Shown piece after piece: positions 1 through 8,012 of a stretch of 32,807 bases of DNA. Origin of the DNA: CAZLNO01 sp964561005 (GTDB lineage Bacteria; Pseudomonadota; Alphaproteobacteria; Kiloniellales; Rhodovibrionaceae); the NCBI GenBank assembly GCA_964561005.1, contig CAZLNO010000033.1:1-32807 (forward strand), given 5' to 3'. Position 1 is the stretch's first letter; every line of letters begins with the position of its first letter. The position numbers and the translations under genes are program-made. The notes under the pieces are model-generated. The model was given only the letters and a program-made list of their open reading frames with translations, ran no database searches and was not told where the DNA came from.

Positions 1-2931
1 TATGGCGGCGAGGCCTCGGGCGAGGTGAAGCTGGACGCCGCCGGCGAGGCGCTGTCCGTCAACGCGGATCTGGGGCTCGACGGCATCGACGTCGGGGCGC
101 TGGCGCGCGCGGCCATGCGCGAACAGCCGCCGGTGGCCGGCGTCGCCACGGGCGCCGTCGTGCTGTCCGGCAGCGGACGCAGCCCGCGCGCCCTGGCGCA
201 AAGCCTGGCCGGCCAGGTCGACTTGGATCTGGCGGAGGTGGACGCGCAGAGCGCCGCCGCGGCCAAGGTCTCGGGGCTGTCGCTGGATGTCGCGCTGCCC
301 AGCGGCGACGCGCGGCCGACGCTGGACGCGCGCGTCGTGTACAACAACGAGCCGGTGGACGTGAGCGTCGGCCTCGATCCGCTACGAGAGGTGCTGTCCG
401 GCGAGCGCTTCGCCGCCGAGGTGAACGTGCAGTCCAAGCACCTGACGGCGAGTTATGAGGGCGCGGTGCAGCGCCTGCCGGCGCCCGGCCTGGACGGGAC
501 GCTGGCGGTGCGCTCGCCGGCGTTCGGGAAGCTGCTTGCCTGGGCCGGCCAGCCGCTGCCGGAGGGCCAGCCCGCGCCGGGCGCGCTGGCGCTCGACGCG
601 CGCTTCGCCGCCGAGGGCCAGCGCTTCACCATCGAGCAGGCGAGCGTGAAGGGCGAAGGCCTCGACGCCGAGTTGAGCGGGTTCATGGAGCGCGGCGGGG
701 ACACCCACCGCATGCAATTGGCGCTGCGCACCGGCGTGCTGGAGCTGGGCCGCTATCTGCCGAGGCCGGCGGCGCAGCCGGAACAGGCCGCCGCGCCCGC
801 GCCCGCGCCGGCCGGAAACCCGCTGGAAGCGCTGCCCACCGAGCCCTTCAACCTTCAGCCGCTGCGCCGGATGCAGGCCGAGGTGAACGTCGAGATCGCC
901 GGCGTGCGGGGCTTGCCCTATGAGATCGGCCGCACGGCGTTGAAGGCGACGGTCGCCGACGGCGTGGCGAAGCTGAACCTGAACGAGCTGGGCATCTTCG
1001 CCGGCCGCGTAACCGGCAGCGCCGAGGCCGACGGCAGCGGCGACGCCCTGGCCGTGCAGGCCAAGTTCCAGGCCAGCGGCCTCGACGCCGAACAGCTTCC
1101 CGGCGCCGCCGGGCTTCAGGCCACGGGCACGATCGACGCCGATATCGAGGCCTCCGGCCGCGGCGCCAATCCGCGGGCGCTGGCCGGCGCGCTCACCGGC
1201 AACGCCGCGCTGAGCCTGGCGGACGGCCGCGTCGCCGCCGGGCCGGGAATGCTGTCGGCTCTCCAGGCCAAGTTGGCCCTGCCGGCGGTCGACCAGCCGG
1301 CGGAGGCCAGTGTCGACGCCACCTACAACGGCAAGCCGGTCAAGGCGCAGGCGATCGTCGGCCCACTCGGCGAGGTGCTGGCGCGCGCGCCCTTCACCGC
1401 CAAGGCCAGCCTGGAGGCGGACCCCGTGCGTTTCGCCTTCGACGGCCGAATCCGGCCACGGCAGCCGGGGCTCGACGGCAGCCTGGACCTCGACGTGCCG
1501 TCCATCGCGGCGCTGGCCACCTGGCTGGAGCTGCCGCTGCCGGAGCAGGAGCAGGACCCCGGCGGCCTGAAGGTCGCCGCCACGGTCGAGGGGTCCGAGG
1601 ATCGCATCGCGCTCACCCAGGCGGAGATCACCGGCAAGGCCGTGCAGGCGAGCGCCAGCGGCCACCTGGAGACCGCCAGCGCGCCGATGAAGTTCGGCCT
1701 GGAGGTCGACGTGGCCAAGGCGGACCTTAACGCCTACCTGCCGCCGCGTCCCGAAGCCGAGGAAGATGGCGAGGCCGCGCCGGCGGAAACGGGCGAGCCT
1801 GCCGAGCCGGCGCCGGCGGCCGAGGCGGGCTGGAGCGAGGAGCCCATCGACCTCGTGCCGCTGCACATGGCCGAGGGCACGGCGGTGGTGCGCCTGGCCC
1901 AGGTGGCCTATCGCGAGATGACGGTGGACAAGGCGACCTGGCGCGCGGACCTCGAGGGCGGCGTGCTGGAGACCGCGCTCACCGACACCCAGCTCTCCGA
2001 GGGCACGGTGGCGGCGAACGCCACCATCGACGGCAGCGGCGAGGCCGCCCGGCTGTCCTACAAGGTCGACGTGGCCGGCGTGCAGGCCCGGCCGGTGCTG
2101 CACGCTCTGGCGGGCAGCGACCGCCTGAGCGGCACCACGAATTTCACGGCCGAGGGCCAGGCCACGGGTCGCAGCCAGAAGGCCCTGGTGGAAAGTTTGA
2201 ACGGTCAGGGCGCGTTCACCTTCCTGAACGGCGCCATTCACGGCATCAACCTCGCCGCCACGCTGCGCCAGGCCCGCACTCTCGGTCTCAAGGCGGAGGC
2301 GGCGGAGGAGCGCAAGACCGACTTCGCGGAACTGAGCGGCAGCTTCGTCATCGACAACGGCGTGCTGCGCAACGACGACCTGAAGATGCTGGCCCCGCTG
2401 GTGCGGCTCAGCGGCAAGGGCACCGTGGCCCTGCCGCCCCGGCAGATCGACTACACCGCCGAGGCCAAGCTGGTCGGCACCCTGAAGGGGCAGGGCGGCG
2501 CCGAGCAGCTCAAGGGCATTCCCATCCCGATCCGCATCACCGGGCCGTTGTCCGCCCCCGGCTACAAGGTGGAATGGGCCAACGTCATGCGCAGCGCGAT
2601 GGAGAATCCGGAGCAGTTCAAGCAGATGCCCCAGGAGTTCCGCGAGGGCCTGGGCGACCTGGGCGGTAAGCTCGAGGGCACCGAGGGCCTCGGCAAGGTC
2701 CTCCAGGGCCTTACGGGCGGCGCCGCCGCGCCGGAAGGCACCGAGGCCGCGCCGTCCGGCGAGGGCTCACCGGCGGGCGAGGTCAAGAAACTGCTGGAAG
2801 GCCTGACCGGCAGCCAGGAGGCGCCGGCCACCGAGGGCGAGGCCACTCAGGAAGGCGGCGCCACCGGCGAAACGCAAGCGCCGAAGCAGGAGAAGCCCCT
2901 GGACAAGCTGAAGGGCCTTTTCGGGGACTGA
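1..2931 (+). CDS. AsmA family envelope protein, C-terminal part (5' end outside window)
   Basis: The reading frame is open from the first base to the TGA at 2929-2931, so at least 977 residues of a larger protein are visible and the true start lies upstream. The repetitive beta-rich, Ala/Gly/Leu-rich pattern and the C-terminal block around residues 830-850 (KGIPIPIRITGPLSAPGYKV) are typical of AsmA/YhjG-like proteins. These are inner-membrane-anchored periplasmic proteins thought to bridge or carry lipids to the outer membrane. The visible part consists of repeated modules of about 333 residues joined by Pro/Ala/Glu-rich linkers (about nt 760-830 and 1745-1835). The tail (about nt 2700-2920) is low-complexity, acidic and Gly/Glu/Pro-rich, and ends in a basic DKLKGLFGD. 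The membrane anchor is expected in the missing N-terminus. Family assignment is firm; the exact substrate is unknown. Confidence 0.88.
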   Translation, partial: YGGEASGEVKLDAAGEALSVNADLGLDGIDVGALARAAMREQPPVAGVATGAVVLSGSGRSPRALAQSLAGQVDLDLAEVDAQSAAAAKVSGLSLDVALPSGDARPTLDARVVYNNEPVDVSVGLDPLREVLSGERFAAEVNVQSKHLTASYEGAVQRLPAPGLDGTLAVRSPAFGKLLAWAGQPLPEGQPAPGALALDARFAAEGQRFTIEQASVKGEGLDAELSGFMERGGDTHRMQLALRTGVLELGRYLPRPAAQPEQAAAPAPAPAGNPLEALPTEPFNLQPLRRMQAEVNVEIAGVRGLPYEIGRTALKATVADGVAKLNLNELGIFAGRVTGSAEADGSGDALAVQAKFQASGLDAEQLPGAAGLQATGTIDADIEASGRGANPRALAGALTGNAALSLADGRVAAGPGMLSALQAKLALPAVDQPAEASVDATYNGKPVKAQAIVGPLGEVLARAPFTAKASLEADPVRFAFDGRIRPRQPGLDGSLDLDVPSIAALATWLELPLPEQEQDPGGLKVAATVEGSEDRIALTQAEITGKAVQASASGHLETASAPMKFGLEVDVAKADLNAYLPPRPEAEEDGEAAPAETGEPAEPAPAAEAGWSEEPIDLVPLHMAEGTAVVRLAQVAYREMTVDKATWRADLEGGVLETALTDTQLSEGTVAANATIDGSGEAARLSYKVDVAGVQARPVLHALAGSDRLSGTTNFTAEGQATGRSQKALVESLNGQGAFTFLNGAIHGINLAATLRQARTLGLKAEAAEERKTDFAELSGSFVIDNGVLRNDDLKMLAPLVRLSGKGTVALPPRQIDYTAEAKLVGTLKGQGGAEQLKGIPIPIRITGPLSAPGYKVEWANVMRSAMENPEQFKQMPQEFREGLGDLGGKLEGTEGLGKVLQGLTGGAAAPEGTEAAPSGEGSPAGEVKKLLEGLTGSQEAPATEGEATQEGGATGETQAPKQEKPLDKLKGLFGD

Positions 2932-2974
2932 GGCCCACGAGCCTTTGAAATTGCAAGCAACTGTCGCCAGACAG

Positions 2975-3000
2975 CCGGTCGGGGGCTTGCCCCCGACCGG
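2975..3000. terminator. Perfect 12-bp inverted repeat after the AsmA gene
   Basis: A 12-base arm, CCGGTCGGGGGC, and its exact reverse complement are separated by TT. In RNA this gives a very stable GC hairpin 44 bases after the AsmA stop. It is followed by AAGGTTTAAC and has no real U-run, so it is a terminator-like or processing hairpin rather than a textbook intrinsic terminator. Confidence 0.5.
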
Positions 3001-3032
3001 AAGGTTTAACAACAAGCGTGGCACAAAACGTT

Positions 3033-3058
3033 CGGGGCGCGGGCAAGCCCACGCCCCG
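3033..3058. terminator. Second hairpin between the convergent AsmA and acyl-CoA dehydrogenase genes
   Basis: CGGGGCG, a C/A mismatch, then GGGC pair with GCCC and CGCCCCG around an AA centre. Read on the minus strand the hairpin is followed within a few bases by CGTTTTG. It is therefore the better candidate terminator for the minus-strand acyl-CoA dehydrogenase, whose stop lies 52 bases away. Confidence 0.45.
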
Positions 3059-3110
3059 CGATCTTTGCGATGTCGTCACTCTATTCGTCGGCCGAGGACT
3101 GTCAGTCCGA

Positions 3111-4880
3111 CTACAGCCAGGACGGGTCCGCCTCCAGCGTCGCCGCCGAGCCGGCGGCGATCTGCCGGGCATAGGCCTCGGCGCGCGGCAGCATGGTTTC
3201 CGCGTAGAAGCGCGCCAGATGCGCCCGGGCGCGGTCGGCCTCCGTGCCGTCGCCGGCTTGCCCGGCCGCGCGGGCCAGCAAGGCGCCGCCGGCCACCGTG
3301 CCGAGCAGATTCAGGTAGGGCGTGGCCAGCGCCGCGGCCTGCGCCGGCCCGGCCCGGCCGGCCTCCAGAATGCGCGTCGTCGCGGCCTCCAGGGTGTCCA
3401 GGGCCGTGGCGAGCGCCTGTCGGGTGGCCCCGGCATCCCCCGCGAGCGTTGCGGGGACAGTATCGCGCATCGCCCGCAGCTCCGCTTCGAAGTCTCCAAC
3501 GGCCTGGCCGCCGTCGCGCAGCACCTTGCGCATCACCAGGTCCATCGCCTGGATGCCGTTGGTGCCCTCGTAGATCGGCGCGATGCGGGCGTCGCGGTAG
3601 TGCTGCGCCACGCCGGTCTCCTCGACGAAGCCCATGCCGCCGTGCACCTGCACGGCGGTGGAGCAGACCTCGACGCCCAGGTCGGTGCACCAGGCCTTCA
3701 CCACCGGCGTCAGCAGGTCCACGCGCGCCTGCTGCGCCTTGCGCGCCTCGGGATCGGGGTGGCGCTTGGCCCGGTCCAGCGCGCCGCCGGTGTAGTAGGC
3801 CAGCGCGCGCATGGCGGCCACCTGTGCCTTCATGGTCAGCAGCATGCGCCGCACGTCGGGGTGCCGCACGATGGGCACCGGCGCGTCGCCGCCCTCCACG
3901 GGGCGCGACTGCACGCGCTCCAGGGCGTGCGCGCGGGCGTCCTGATAGGCGCGCTCGGCGATCGCGACGCCCTGCACGCCGACGTTCAGGCGGGCGTTGT
4001 TCATCATGGTGAACATCGCCGCCATGCCTTTGTTCTCCTCGCCCACCAGATAGCCGATGGCGCCCTCGTTGTCGCCGAAGGCCATGGTGCAGGTGGGCGA
4101 GGCGTGGATGCCCAGCTTGTGCTCGATCGACACGCAGCGCAGATCGTTGCGCGCCCCGGGCGAGCCGTCGGCATTGGGCAGGAACTTGGGCACGATGAAC
4201 AGCGAGATGCCCTTGGTGCCGGCCGGCGCGTCCGGGGTGCGGGCGAGCACCATGTGCACGATGTTCTCCGTCATGTCGTGCTCGCCCCAGGTGATGTAGA
4301 TCTTCTGCCCGGTGATGCGGTAGTGGTCGCCTTCCCGGACCGCGCGGGTCTTCAGCGCCCCGACGTCGGAGCCCGCCTGCGGCTCGGTCAGGTTCATCGT
4401 CCCGGTCCACTCGCCGGAGATCAGCTTCGGCAGGTAGGTCTCCTTCTGCCAGGGGCTGCCGTGGCTTTGCAGAAGCTCCACCGCGCCCACGGTCAGGATG
4501 GGGCAGAGCGCCCAGGACATGTTGGCGCTGTTCCACATCTCCCCCAGCGCCAGCGCCACCGTCCAGGGCAGCCCCTGGCCGCCATGCTCGGGGTCGAAGG
4601 GCAGGGCGTTCCAGCCGGCCTCGACATAGCCGCGGTAGGCCTCGGCGAAGCCGCGGGGCGGCCGCACCACGCCGTTCTCCAGCCGCGCGCCCGCGCGGTC
4701 GCCGGGCCAGTTCAGCGGCGCCAGCACCTCGCCGGCCAGCTTGCCGGCCTCCTCCAGGATGTGGTCGACCAGCTCCGGCTCGGCCTCCTCGTAGCCGGGA
4801 AGCTGCGCTAGCCCTTGAAGATCCGCGATTTCGCGCAGCGCGAAGCGCATCTCGCCGATCGGCGCGCGGTAGTCCGCCAT
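3111..4880 (-). CDS. Acyl-CoA dehydrogenase, DmdC / long C-terminal-extension type
   Basis: A protein of 589 residues. It oxidises an acyl-CoA to the 2,3-enoyl-CoA using FAD. The length and the start MADYRAPIGEMRF match the subgroup that includes 3-methylmercaptopropionyl-CoA dehydrogenase (DmdC), which carries an extra N-terminal segment and a C-terminal extension beyond the usual 380-residue fold. Visible motifs are the FAD/substrate block MNLTEPQAGSDVGALKT (about 162-178), the ITWGEHD segment (about 196-202), QVHGGMGF (411-418) and IYEGTNGIQ (436-444). Glu438 in the last is the expected catalytic base. The ATG at 4880 is chosen because GGAGGAGGAG lies just upstream and matches family N-termini; an in-frame extension to 4931 lacks such support. 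It lies 51 bp downstream of the amidotransferase gene on the same strand. True substrate is unknown: DMSP-type or ordinary medium-chain acyl-CoA are both possible. Confidence 0.93.
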   Translation of the reverse strand: MADYRAPIGEMRFALREIADLQGLAQLPGYEEAEPELVDHILEEAGKLAGEVLAPLNWPGDRAGARLENGVVRPPRGFAEAYRGYVEAGWNALPFDPEHGGQGLPWTVALALGEMWNSANMSWALCPILTVGAVELLQSHGSPWQKETYLPKLISGEWTGTMNLTEPQAGSDVGALKTRAVREGDHYRITGQKIYITWGEHDMTENIVHMVLARTPDAPAGTKGISLFIVPKFLPNADGSPGARNDLRCVSIEHKLGIHASPTCTMAFGDNEGAIGYLVGEENKGMAAMFTMMNNARLNVGVQGVAIAERAYQDARAHALERVQSRPVEGGDAPVPIVRHPDVRRMLLTMKAQVAAMRALAYYTGGALDRAKRHPDPEARKAQQARVDLLTPVVKAWCTDLGVEVCSTAVQVHGGMGFVEETGVAQHYRDARIAPIYEGTNGIQAMDLVMRKVLRDGGQAVGDFEAELRAMRDTVPATLAGDAGATRQALATALDTLEAATTRILEAGRAGPAQAAALATPYLNLLGTVAGGALLARAAGQAGDGTEADRARAHLARFYAETMLPRAEAYARQIAAGSAATLEADPSWL

Positions 4881-4931
4881 GCCGGGTCTCCTCCTCCTGC
4901 TTGCCGCCGTGCCACGGCCGGACGGGCTCAC

Positions 4932-5642
4932 TCAGCCTACATAACTTGCCGCGCGTGGGCTGTCCAACGCCTGCGCGCCGGCCGCGCGGACCAGGGCGCG
5001 GAAGAGGTTCTGCTGGCGCCGGTCGAACACCAGGAACTCCGGGTGCCACTGCACGCCGACGACGAAGGTGCCGGTCTCACAGTCCAGGCCCTGCACGATG
5101 CCGTGGCGATCGCGCGCCGCCACCTTCAGGTCGTTGCCCAGGCGGTCCACCGACTGGTGGTGCAGCGAGTTCACCCGGCAGCGGGTCAGCCCCAGGATTT
5201 CGTGCAGCCGCGTGCCCGGCACGACGTCCACCGACTTCAGCGGCAGGACGGCGCGCTGGCGCGGCAGGCCGTCATAGGCCTCGTAGATGTCGGCGTGCAG
5301 CGTGCCGCCGCGGAAGACGTTCAGGATCTGCGCGCCCCGGCAGATCCCCAGCACCGGCATCTCCCGGCGCGTCGCGGTCTCCAGCCAGCGGTACTCCAGG
5401 CCGTCGCGCTCGGGGTCGATGCGCACGCCCATGCGCAGGTCGCCGCCGTAGAGCCGGGCGTCGATGTCGTCGCCGCCGCCGATGACCAGGCCGTCCAGCG
5501 GCGCCTCCGGCGACTCGCGGTCAGCGGTCAGGCGCACCGCCCGCCCGCCGGCGCGATGGATCGCGCAGCGGTTGAACCACCACAGCCGCCAGCCGCCGCG
5601 CGCCGAGGTGGTGACGCCGATGAGCGGACGGTGCCTGGTCAT
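4932..5642 (-). CDS. Class I glutamine amidotransferase-like hydrolase (peptidase C26 / PuuD-like)
   Basis: 236 residues. The protein has the class I amidotransferase fold used by gamma-glutamyl hydrolases. The nucleophile is Cys101 in PVLGICRGAQILNV, with His200 and Glu202 in VQWHPEF completing the triad. The oxyanion region VIGGGDDI is at 53-60. Family members cleave gamma-glutamyl amide bonds, for example gamma-glutamyl-GABA in the Puu pathway. Its ATG overlaps the stop of the upstream amidoligase gene in an ATGA junction (5639-5642), implying translational coupling and a shared pathway in which one protein forms and the other hydrolyses or transfers amide bonds. The extended reading frame upstream of 5642 is the out-of-frame shadow of the amidoligase. 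The substrate cannot be read from the sequence. Confidence 0.88.
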   Translation of the reverse strand: MTRHRPLIGVTTSARGGWRLWWFNRCAIHRAGGRAVRLTADRESPEAPLDGLVIGGGDDIDARLYGGDLRMGVRIDPERDGLEYRWLETATRREMPVLGICRGAQILNVFRGGTLHADIYEAYDGLPRQRAVLPLKSVDVVPGTRLHEILGLTRCRVNSLHHQSVDRLGNDLKVAARDRHGIVQGLDCETGTFVVGVQWHPEFLVFDRRQQNLFRALVRAAGAQALDSPRAASYVG

Positions 5643-6649
5643 GGACGCAGCCAGGACTCCGCCGCCTCCGCCCAGTCGCCGAACCAGGCCTCGTTCAGGT
5701 GCCGCAGATAGGCGGCGCAGGCGCCGTCCAGGCGCTCGGGATCGGCGGCCAGGCGTTCGACGCAGTCCGCCCAGCGGTTCCACTCCCCCACGATGGTCCA
5801 GCCCGGCTCGTCGATGCGGCTGTCGGGCAGGCGGTAGTGCAGGGCGGGGCGAGCCTTCAGCCGCGGGTCGTCGACCACCGCATGCACCTGGTCGGGCGAC
5901 AGCCAGGTGAACAGCGGCAGCATGTCGAGGTCGCGGTTGCGGGTCGGATTGTCGAGCAGATAATCCTCGATCAGCGTGTGAATGTCCGGCCGGTAGTCCG
6001 CCGCCAGCACGCGGCGCGGATAGCCCTTGGGAAACGGCTGGATGAAAGGCAGGACGCGACGGGTCAGATCGATCCCGATCTCGCGCCGCAGCCAGTCCGC
6101 CGACACCAGATAGGCGCGCAGGTACCGGAGCACGGTGTCGGCGTCCAGCCCCGGCAACTCGATGTTGAGCTGCAGCCCAAAGGCGTAGACCAGGGAATCC
6201 CGGCTGCCCCGCGCGCCGGCCGCGCGCAGCCGCGCCGCCAGCTCGTCCAGGATCGGCAGCGTGTCGATCGCCAGCGGTGGCGCCACCACCTCGACGGGCA
6301 GGTAGATGCGCGTGACCTCGCCGATGGCCACGCGCAGGCCCTCTTCCAGCGCGCGCTTCAGCCGCTCGGACTCCAGTTCGACGCGGTCCTCGGGACTGCC
6401 GTCCTCGCTGGGGTGGACGAACTGGGTGTCCAGCTCGACCTTGAAGGGACCGTGGCCGCTGGCCTCCACCACATAGCGATAGCGGTCGATCTCCTCGGCC
6501 ACGCCGCCGAACTGCTCGGCGAGGATGCGCGCGGCGGCGTCGCACTCCAGCCCGGCGAACTCGATCTCCACGCCGACGCGCCGTGGCACGCCGTCGGCGG
6601 TCAGGGGCTCAGGCGGCTGAAGTGGGGTCGGGGAGGGAGCGTTCGCCAT
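5639..6649 (-). CDS. Putative amidoligase (Amidoligase_2-type, COOH-NH2 ligase fold)
   Basis: 336 residues. The N-terminal RRVGVEIEF (23-31, acidic residues Glu28 and Glu30) matches the GxExE signature of the amidoligase superfamily, predicted to have a glutamine-synthetase-like ATP/metal site. Further acidic/polar positions follow: FKVELD (69-74), PVEVVAPPL (118-126) and FGLQLNIE (157-164). The last corresponds to the segment that in many family members reads GLHxH, so the usual histidines appear to be Gln160 and Asn162 here. Such enzymes are predicted to join a carboxylate to an amine at the cost of ATP, but members of this subgroup have no established substrate as far as I know. It is the first gene of a pair with the amidotransferase (4-base overlap). 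No strong Shine-Dalgarno precedes the ATG at 6649. Confidence 0.8.
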   Translation of the reverse strand: MANAPSPTPLQPPEPLTADGVPRRVGVEIEFAGLECDAAARILAEQFGGVAEEIDRYRYVVEASGHGPFKVELDTQFVHPSEDGSPEDRVELESERLKRALEEGLRVAIGEVTRIYLPVEVVAPPLAIDTLPILDELAARLRAAGARGSRDSLVYAFGLQLNIELPGLDADTVLRYLRAYLVSADWLRREIGIDLTRRVLPFIQPFPKGYPRRVLAADYRPDIHTLIEDYLLDNPTRNRDLDMLPLFTWLSPDQVHAVVDDPRLKARPALHYRLPDSRIDEPGWTIVGEWNRWADCVERLAADPERLDGACAAYLRHLNEAWFGDWAEAAESWLRP

Positions 6650-6727
6650 CAGGGAACTTTCGTTGGGGGAGGCCGGAACGATGCCTGCCGTGCGCTCCGG
6701 CCGCGGAGTTTCAGCTCCTGAAGCAAG

Positions 6728-6755
6728 ACAATAGCAGGGCCGATGGGACCACCAA
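6728..6755 (-). promoter_or_regulatory. Candidate sigma-70 promoter for the amidoligase pair
   Basis: On the minus strand TTGGTG (6750-6755) is followed after 16 bases by TATTGT (6728-6733), preceded by TGC as in extended -10 elements. This would start transcription about 70 bases before the amidoligase ATG. It is a pattern match only. Confidence 0.3.
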
Positions 6756-6780
6756 CACCTGTTGAGGCGACATGGCCAGA

Positions 6781-7359
6781 TTACAACACATCCATATGCT
6801 CCCTGGCTCGCGCGGCCAGCGTGGGCAATCCCTTCGCGGTCAGGTCCATGATGAACGCCGGCGCGGAAAAGGGCGGGTTCGTGTACCTCAGACGTACGGT
6901 GCGCAGCGCGGCAAGCGCTTCCGTCAAGTAAAGATCGAACGTGCGGGAGAGGAAGGCGTCGGCCCCAAAGGGCTTGATGCCGAAGCTGTCAAGCATCTCG
7001 GCGGGAAAATCTGACAGATTCTCGGTCACGATGTGCTGCGCTCCGCATCGGATAGCCGCGGCGAGCACGTGCCGATCGTCCGGGTCGGGCAATGTCAGGC
7101 TGGACATGAGTGTTTCGTACCCGGTCACAAGTGCTTCCGGAAACCGCTCGCGCAAGACCTGTTGTTGGCGGCGAATGCTGGCTTCGAGATGCGGCTTCCT
7201 CTTCAGAAGGCTGCGGCCCCATTCGTCCAGGATCGGTTCGGTCCACCGGGCGCGATATAGCCCGGAGTCATAAAGCTGAAGAAGAATATCTCGTACGCGG
7301 AAGGGGTACAGGACATTCGCATCCAGAATGACGACCGAACGGTCGGCGACATGGTTCAC
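6781..7359 (-). CDS. PIN-domain protein, probable toxin/ribonuclease
   Basis: 192 residues. PIN domains are metal-dependent RNases, and the typical acidic residues are visible: Asp13 in VILDANVLYP (10-19), Glu46 in PILDEW, Asp94/Asp95 in LPDPDDRHVLAAAI (90-103) and Asp117 in TENLSDFP. The domain occupies roughly residues 8-140. The C-terminal 50 residues form a helical extension, longer than minimal VapC toxins of about 130 residues. The start codon is GTG at 7359, overlapping the upstream HTH gene stop by 3 bases (GTGA), the arrangement expected of an antitoxin-toxin pair. Target RNA is unknown. Confidence 0.85.
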   Translation of the reverse strand: MNHVADRSVVILDANVLYPFRVRDILLQLYDSGLYRARWTEPILDEWGRSLLKRKPHLEASIRRQQQVLRERFPEALVTGYETLMSSLTLPDPDDRHVLAAAIRCGAQHIVTENLSDFPAEMLDSFGIKPFGADAFLSRTFDLYLTEALAALRTVRLRYTNPPFSAPAFIMDLTAKGLPTLAARAREHMDVL

Positions 7360-7805
7360 GAGGCATCGAACTCCTGCCCGAGCCGCGCCAGTTCGTCGAG
7401 CGCTTCTTTGCGGGCCGCATCACGCCTTTGCTTGTAGGCCATCAGGTCGTGGTGCCGGACGCGGCGGTGCGTGCCGACCGCGACATACGGAATTTCGCCT
7501 TCCTTGAGAAGCTTGCTCAGATGGGGCCGCGAGACATTGAGAATGTCGGCGGCCTGCTGGGTTGTCAGCATGGCCCCCGTCGGGACGATGGCGACCATGT
7601 CGCCGCGCGCGACATGGCTCAGGAGGTCGACGAGGAGATCGGAAATGGCGGGGGCAAGCTGCACGGGCTTGCCGTCCGCACCCGCAATCACCAGCGCGCC
7701 GTTTTCATTTCGCGCGCCGGCCAGGGCCGTCGTCGCCTCCGCCGCGCTGGCCACCTCGTCCTGCGTTGGCAGACGCCGCGTCAGGTCCGCTGCTGCCTTG
7801 CCCAT
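7356..7805 (-). CDS. Helix-turn-helix (excisionase/MerR-like) DNA-binding protein, probable antitoxin
   Basis: 149 residues. The ATG at 7805 is preceded by GAGGAGCAGG. Residues 80-126 (LTTQQAADILNVSRPHLSKL followed by EIPYVAVGTHRRV and the DLMAYKQRR helix) form the excisionase-family winged HTH. The N-terminal 75 residues are Ala-rich without a recognised domain. The C-terminal tail, which overlaps the PIN gene in sequence, is helical and acidic (KEALDELARLGQEFDAS) and could be the toxin-neutralising segment. The order antitoxin then toxin, with overlapping codons, supports a type II toxin-antitoxin module that probably autoregulates from the region 7806-7900. A stand-alone regulator is the alternative. 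Confidence 0.8.
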   Translation of the reverse strand: MGKAAADLTRRLPTQDEVASAAEATTALAGARNENGALVIAGADGKPVQLAPAISDLLVDLLSHVARGDMVAIVPTGAMLTTQQAADILNVSRPHLSKLLKEGEIPYVAVGTHRRVRHHDLMAYKQRRDAARKEALDELARLGQEFDAS

Positions 7806-7959
7806 TTTCCTGCTCCTCAACGTATTATCAGGGCTCTCCGCAGACGTAGGTTCGCAACAGCGGCTGGGCAAGCGAAATAACCGAAATGTCTGAAAAAAGT
7901 GTAACGGCCTGCGGCCTGAGCACTCGGGTTGGTCCGAATGGCGGCTTTGCGTCCAAGGT

Positions 7960-7982
7960 GGGAGGGCCGTCACGACCCTCCC
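7960..7982 (-). terminator. GC-rich hairpin downstream of the osmoprotectant operon
   Basis: GGGAGGG (7960-7966) and CCCTCCC (7976-7982) form a 7-bp stem with a 9-base loop, 30 bases after the stop of the minus-strand binding-protein gene. It has no U-run, so it would act as a weak or Rho-assisted terminator. The rest of 7806-7959 has no other clear signal apart from AT-rich sequence upstream of the HTH gene. Confidence 0.4.
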
Positions 7983-8012
7983 GTTTCGCCGTGCCCGCGG
8001 TGGCTGCCCGGT

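Noticed and set aside
382..2241. Long minus-strand open frame of about 619 codons inside the AsmA gene
   Set aside because: Arg/Gly/His/Leu-rich translation without any family resemblance, antisense to a clear protein; typical shadow of GC-rich coding DNA.
3018..4811. Plus-strand open frame of about 597 codons opposite the acyl-CoA dehydrogenase
   Set aside because: Antisense to a protein with intact catalytic motifs; composition is that of a shadow frame.
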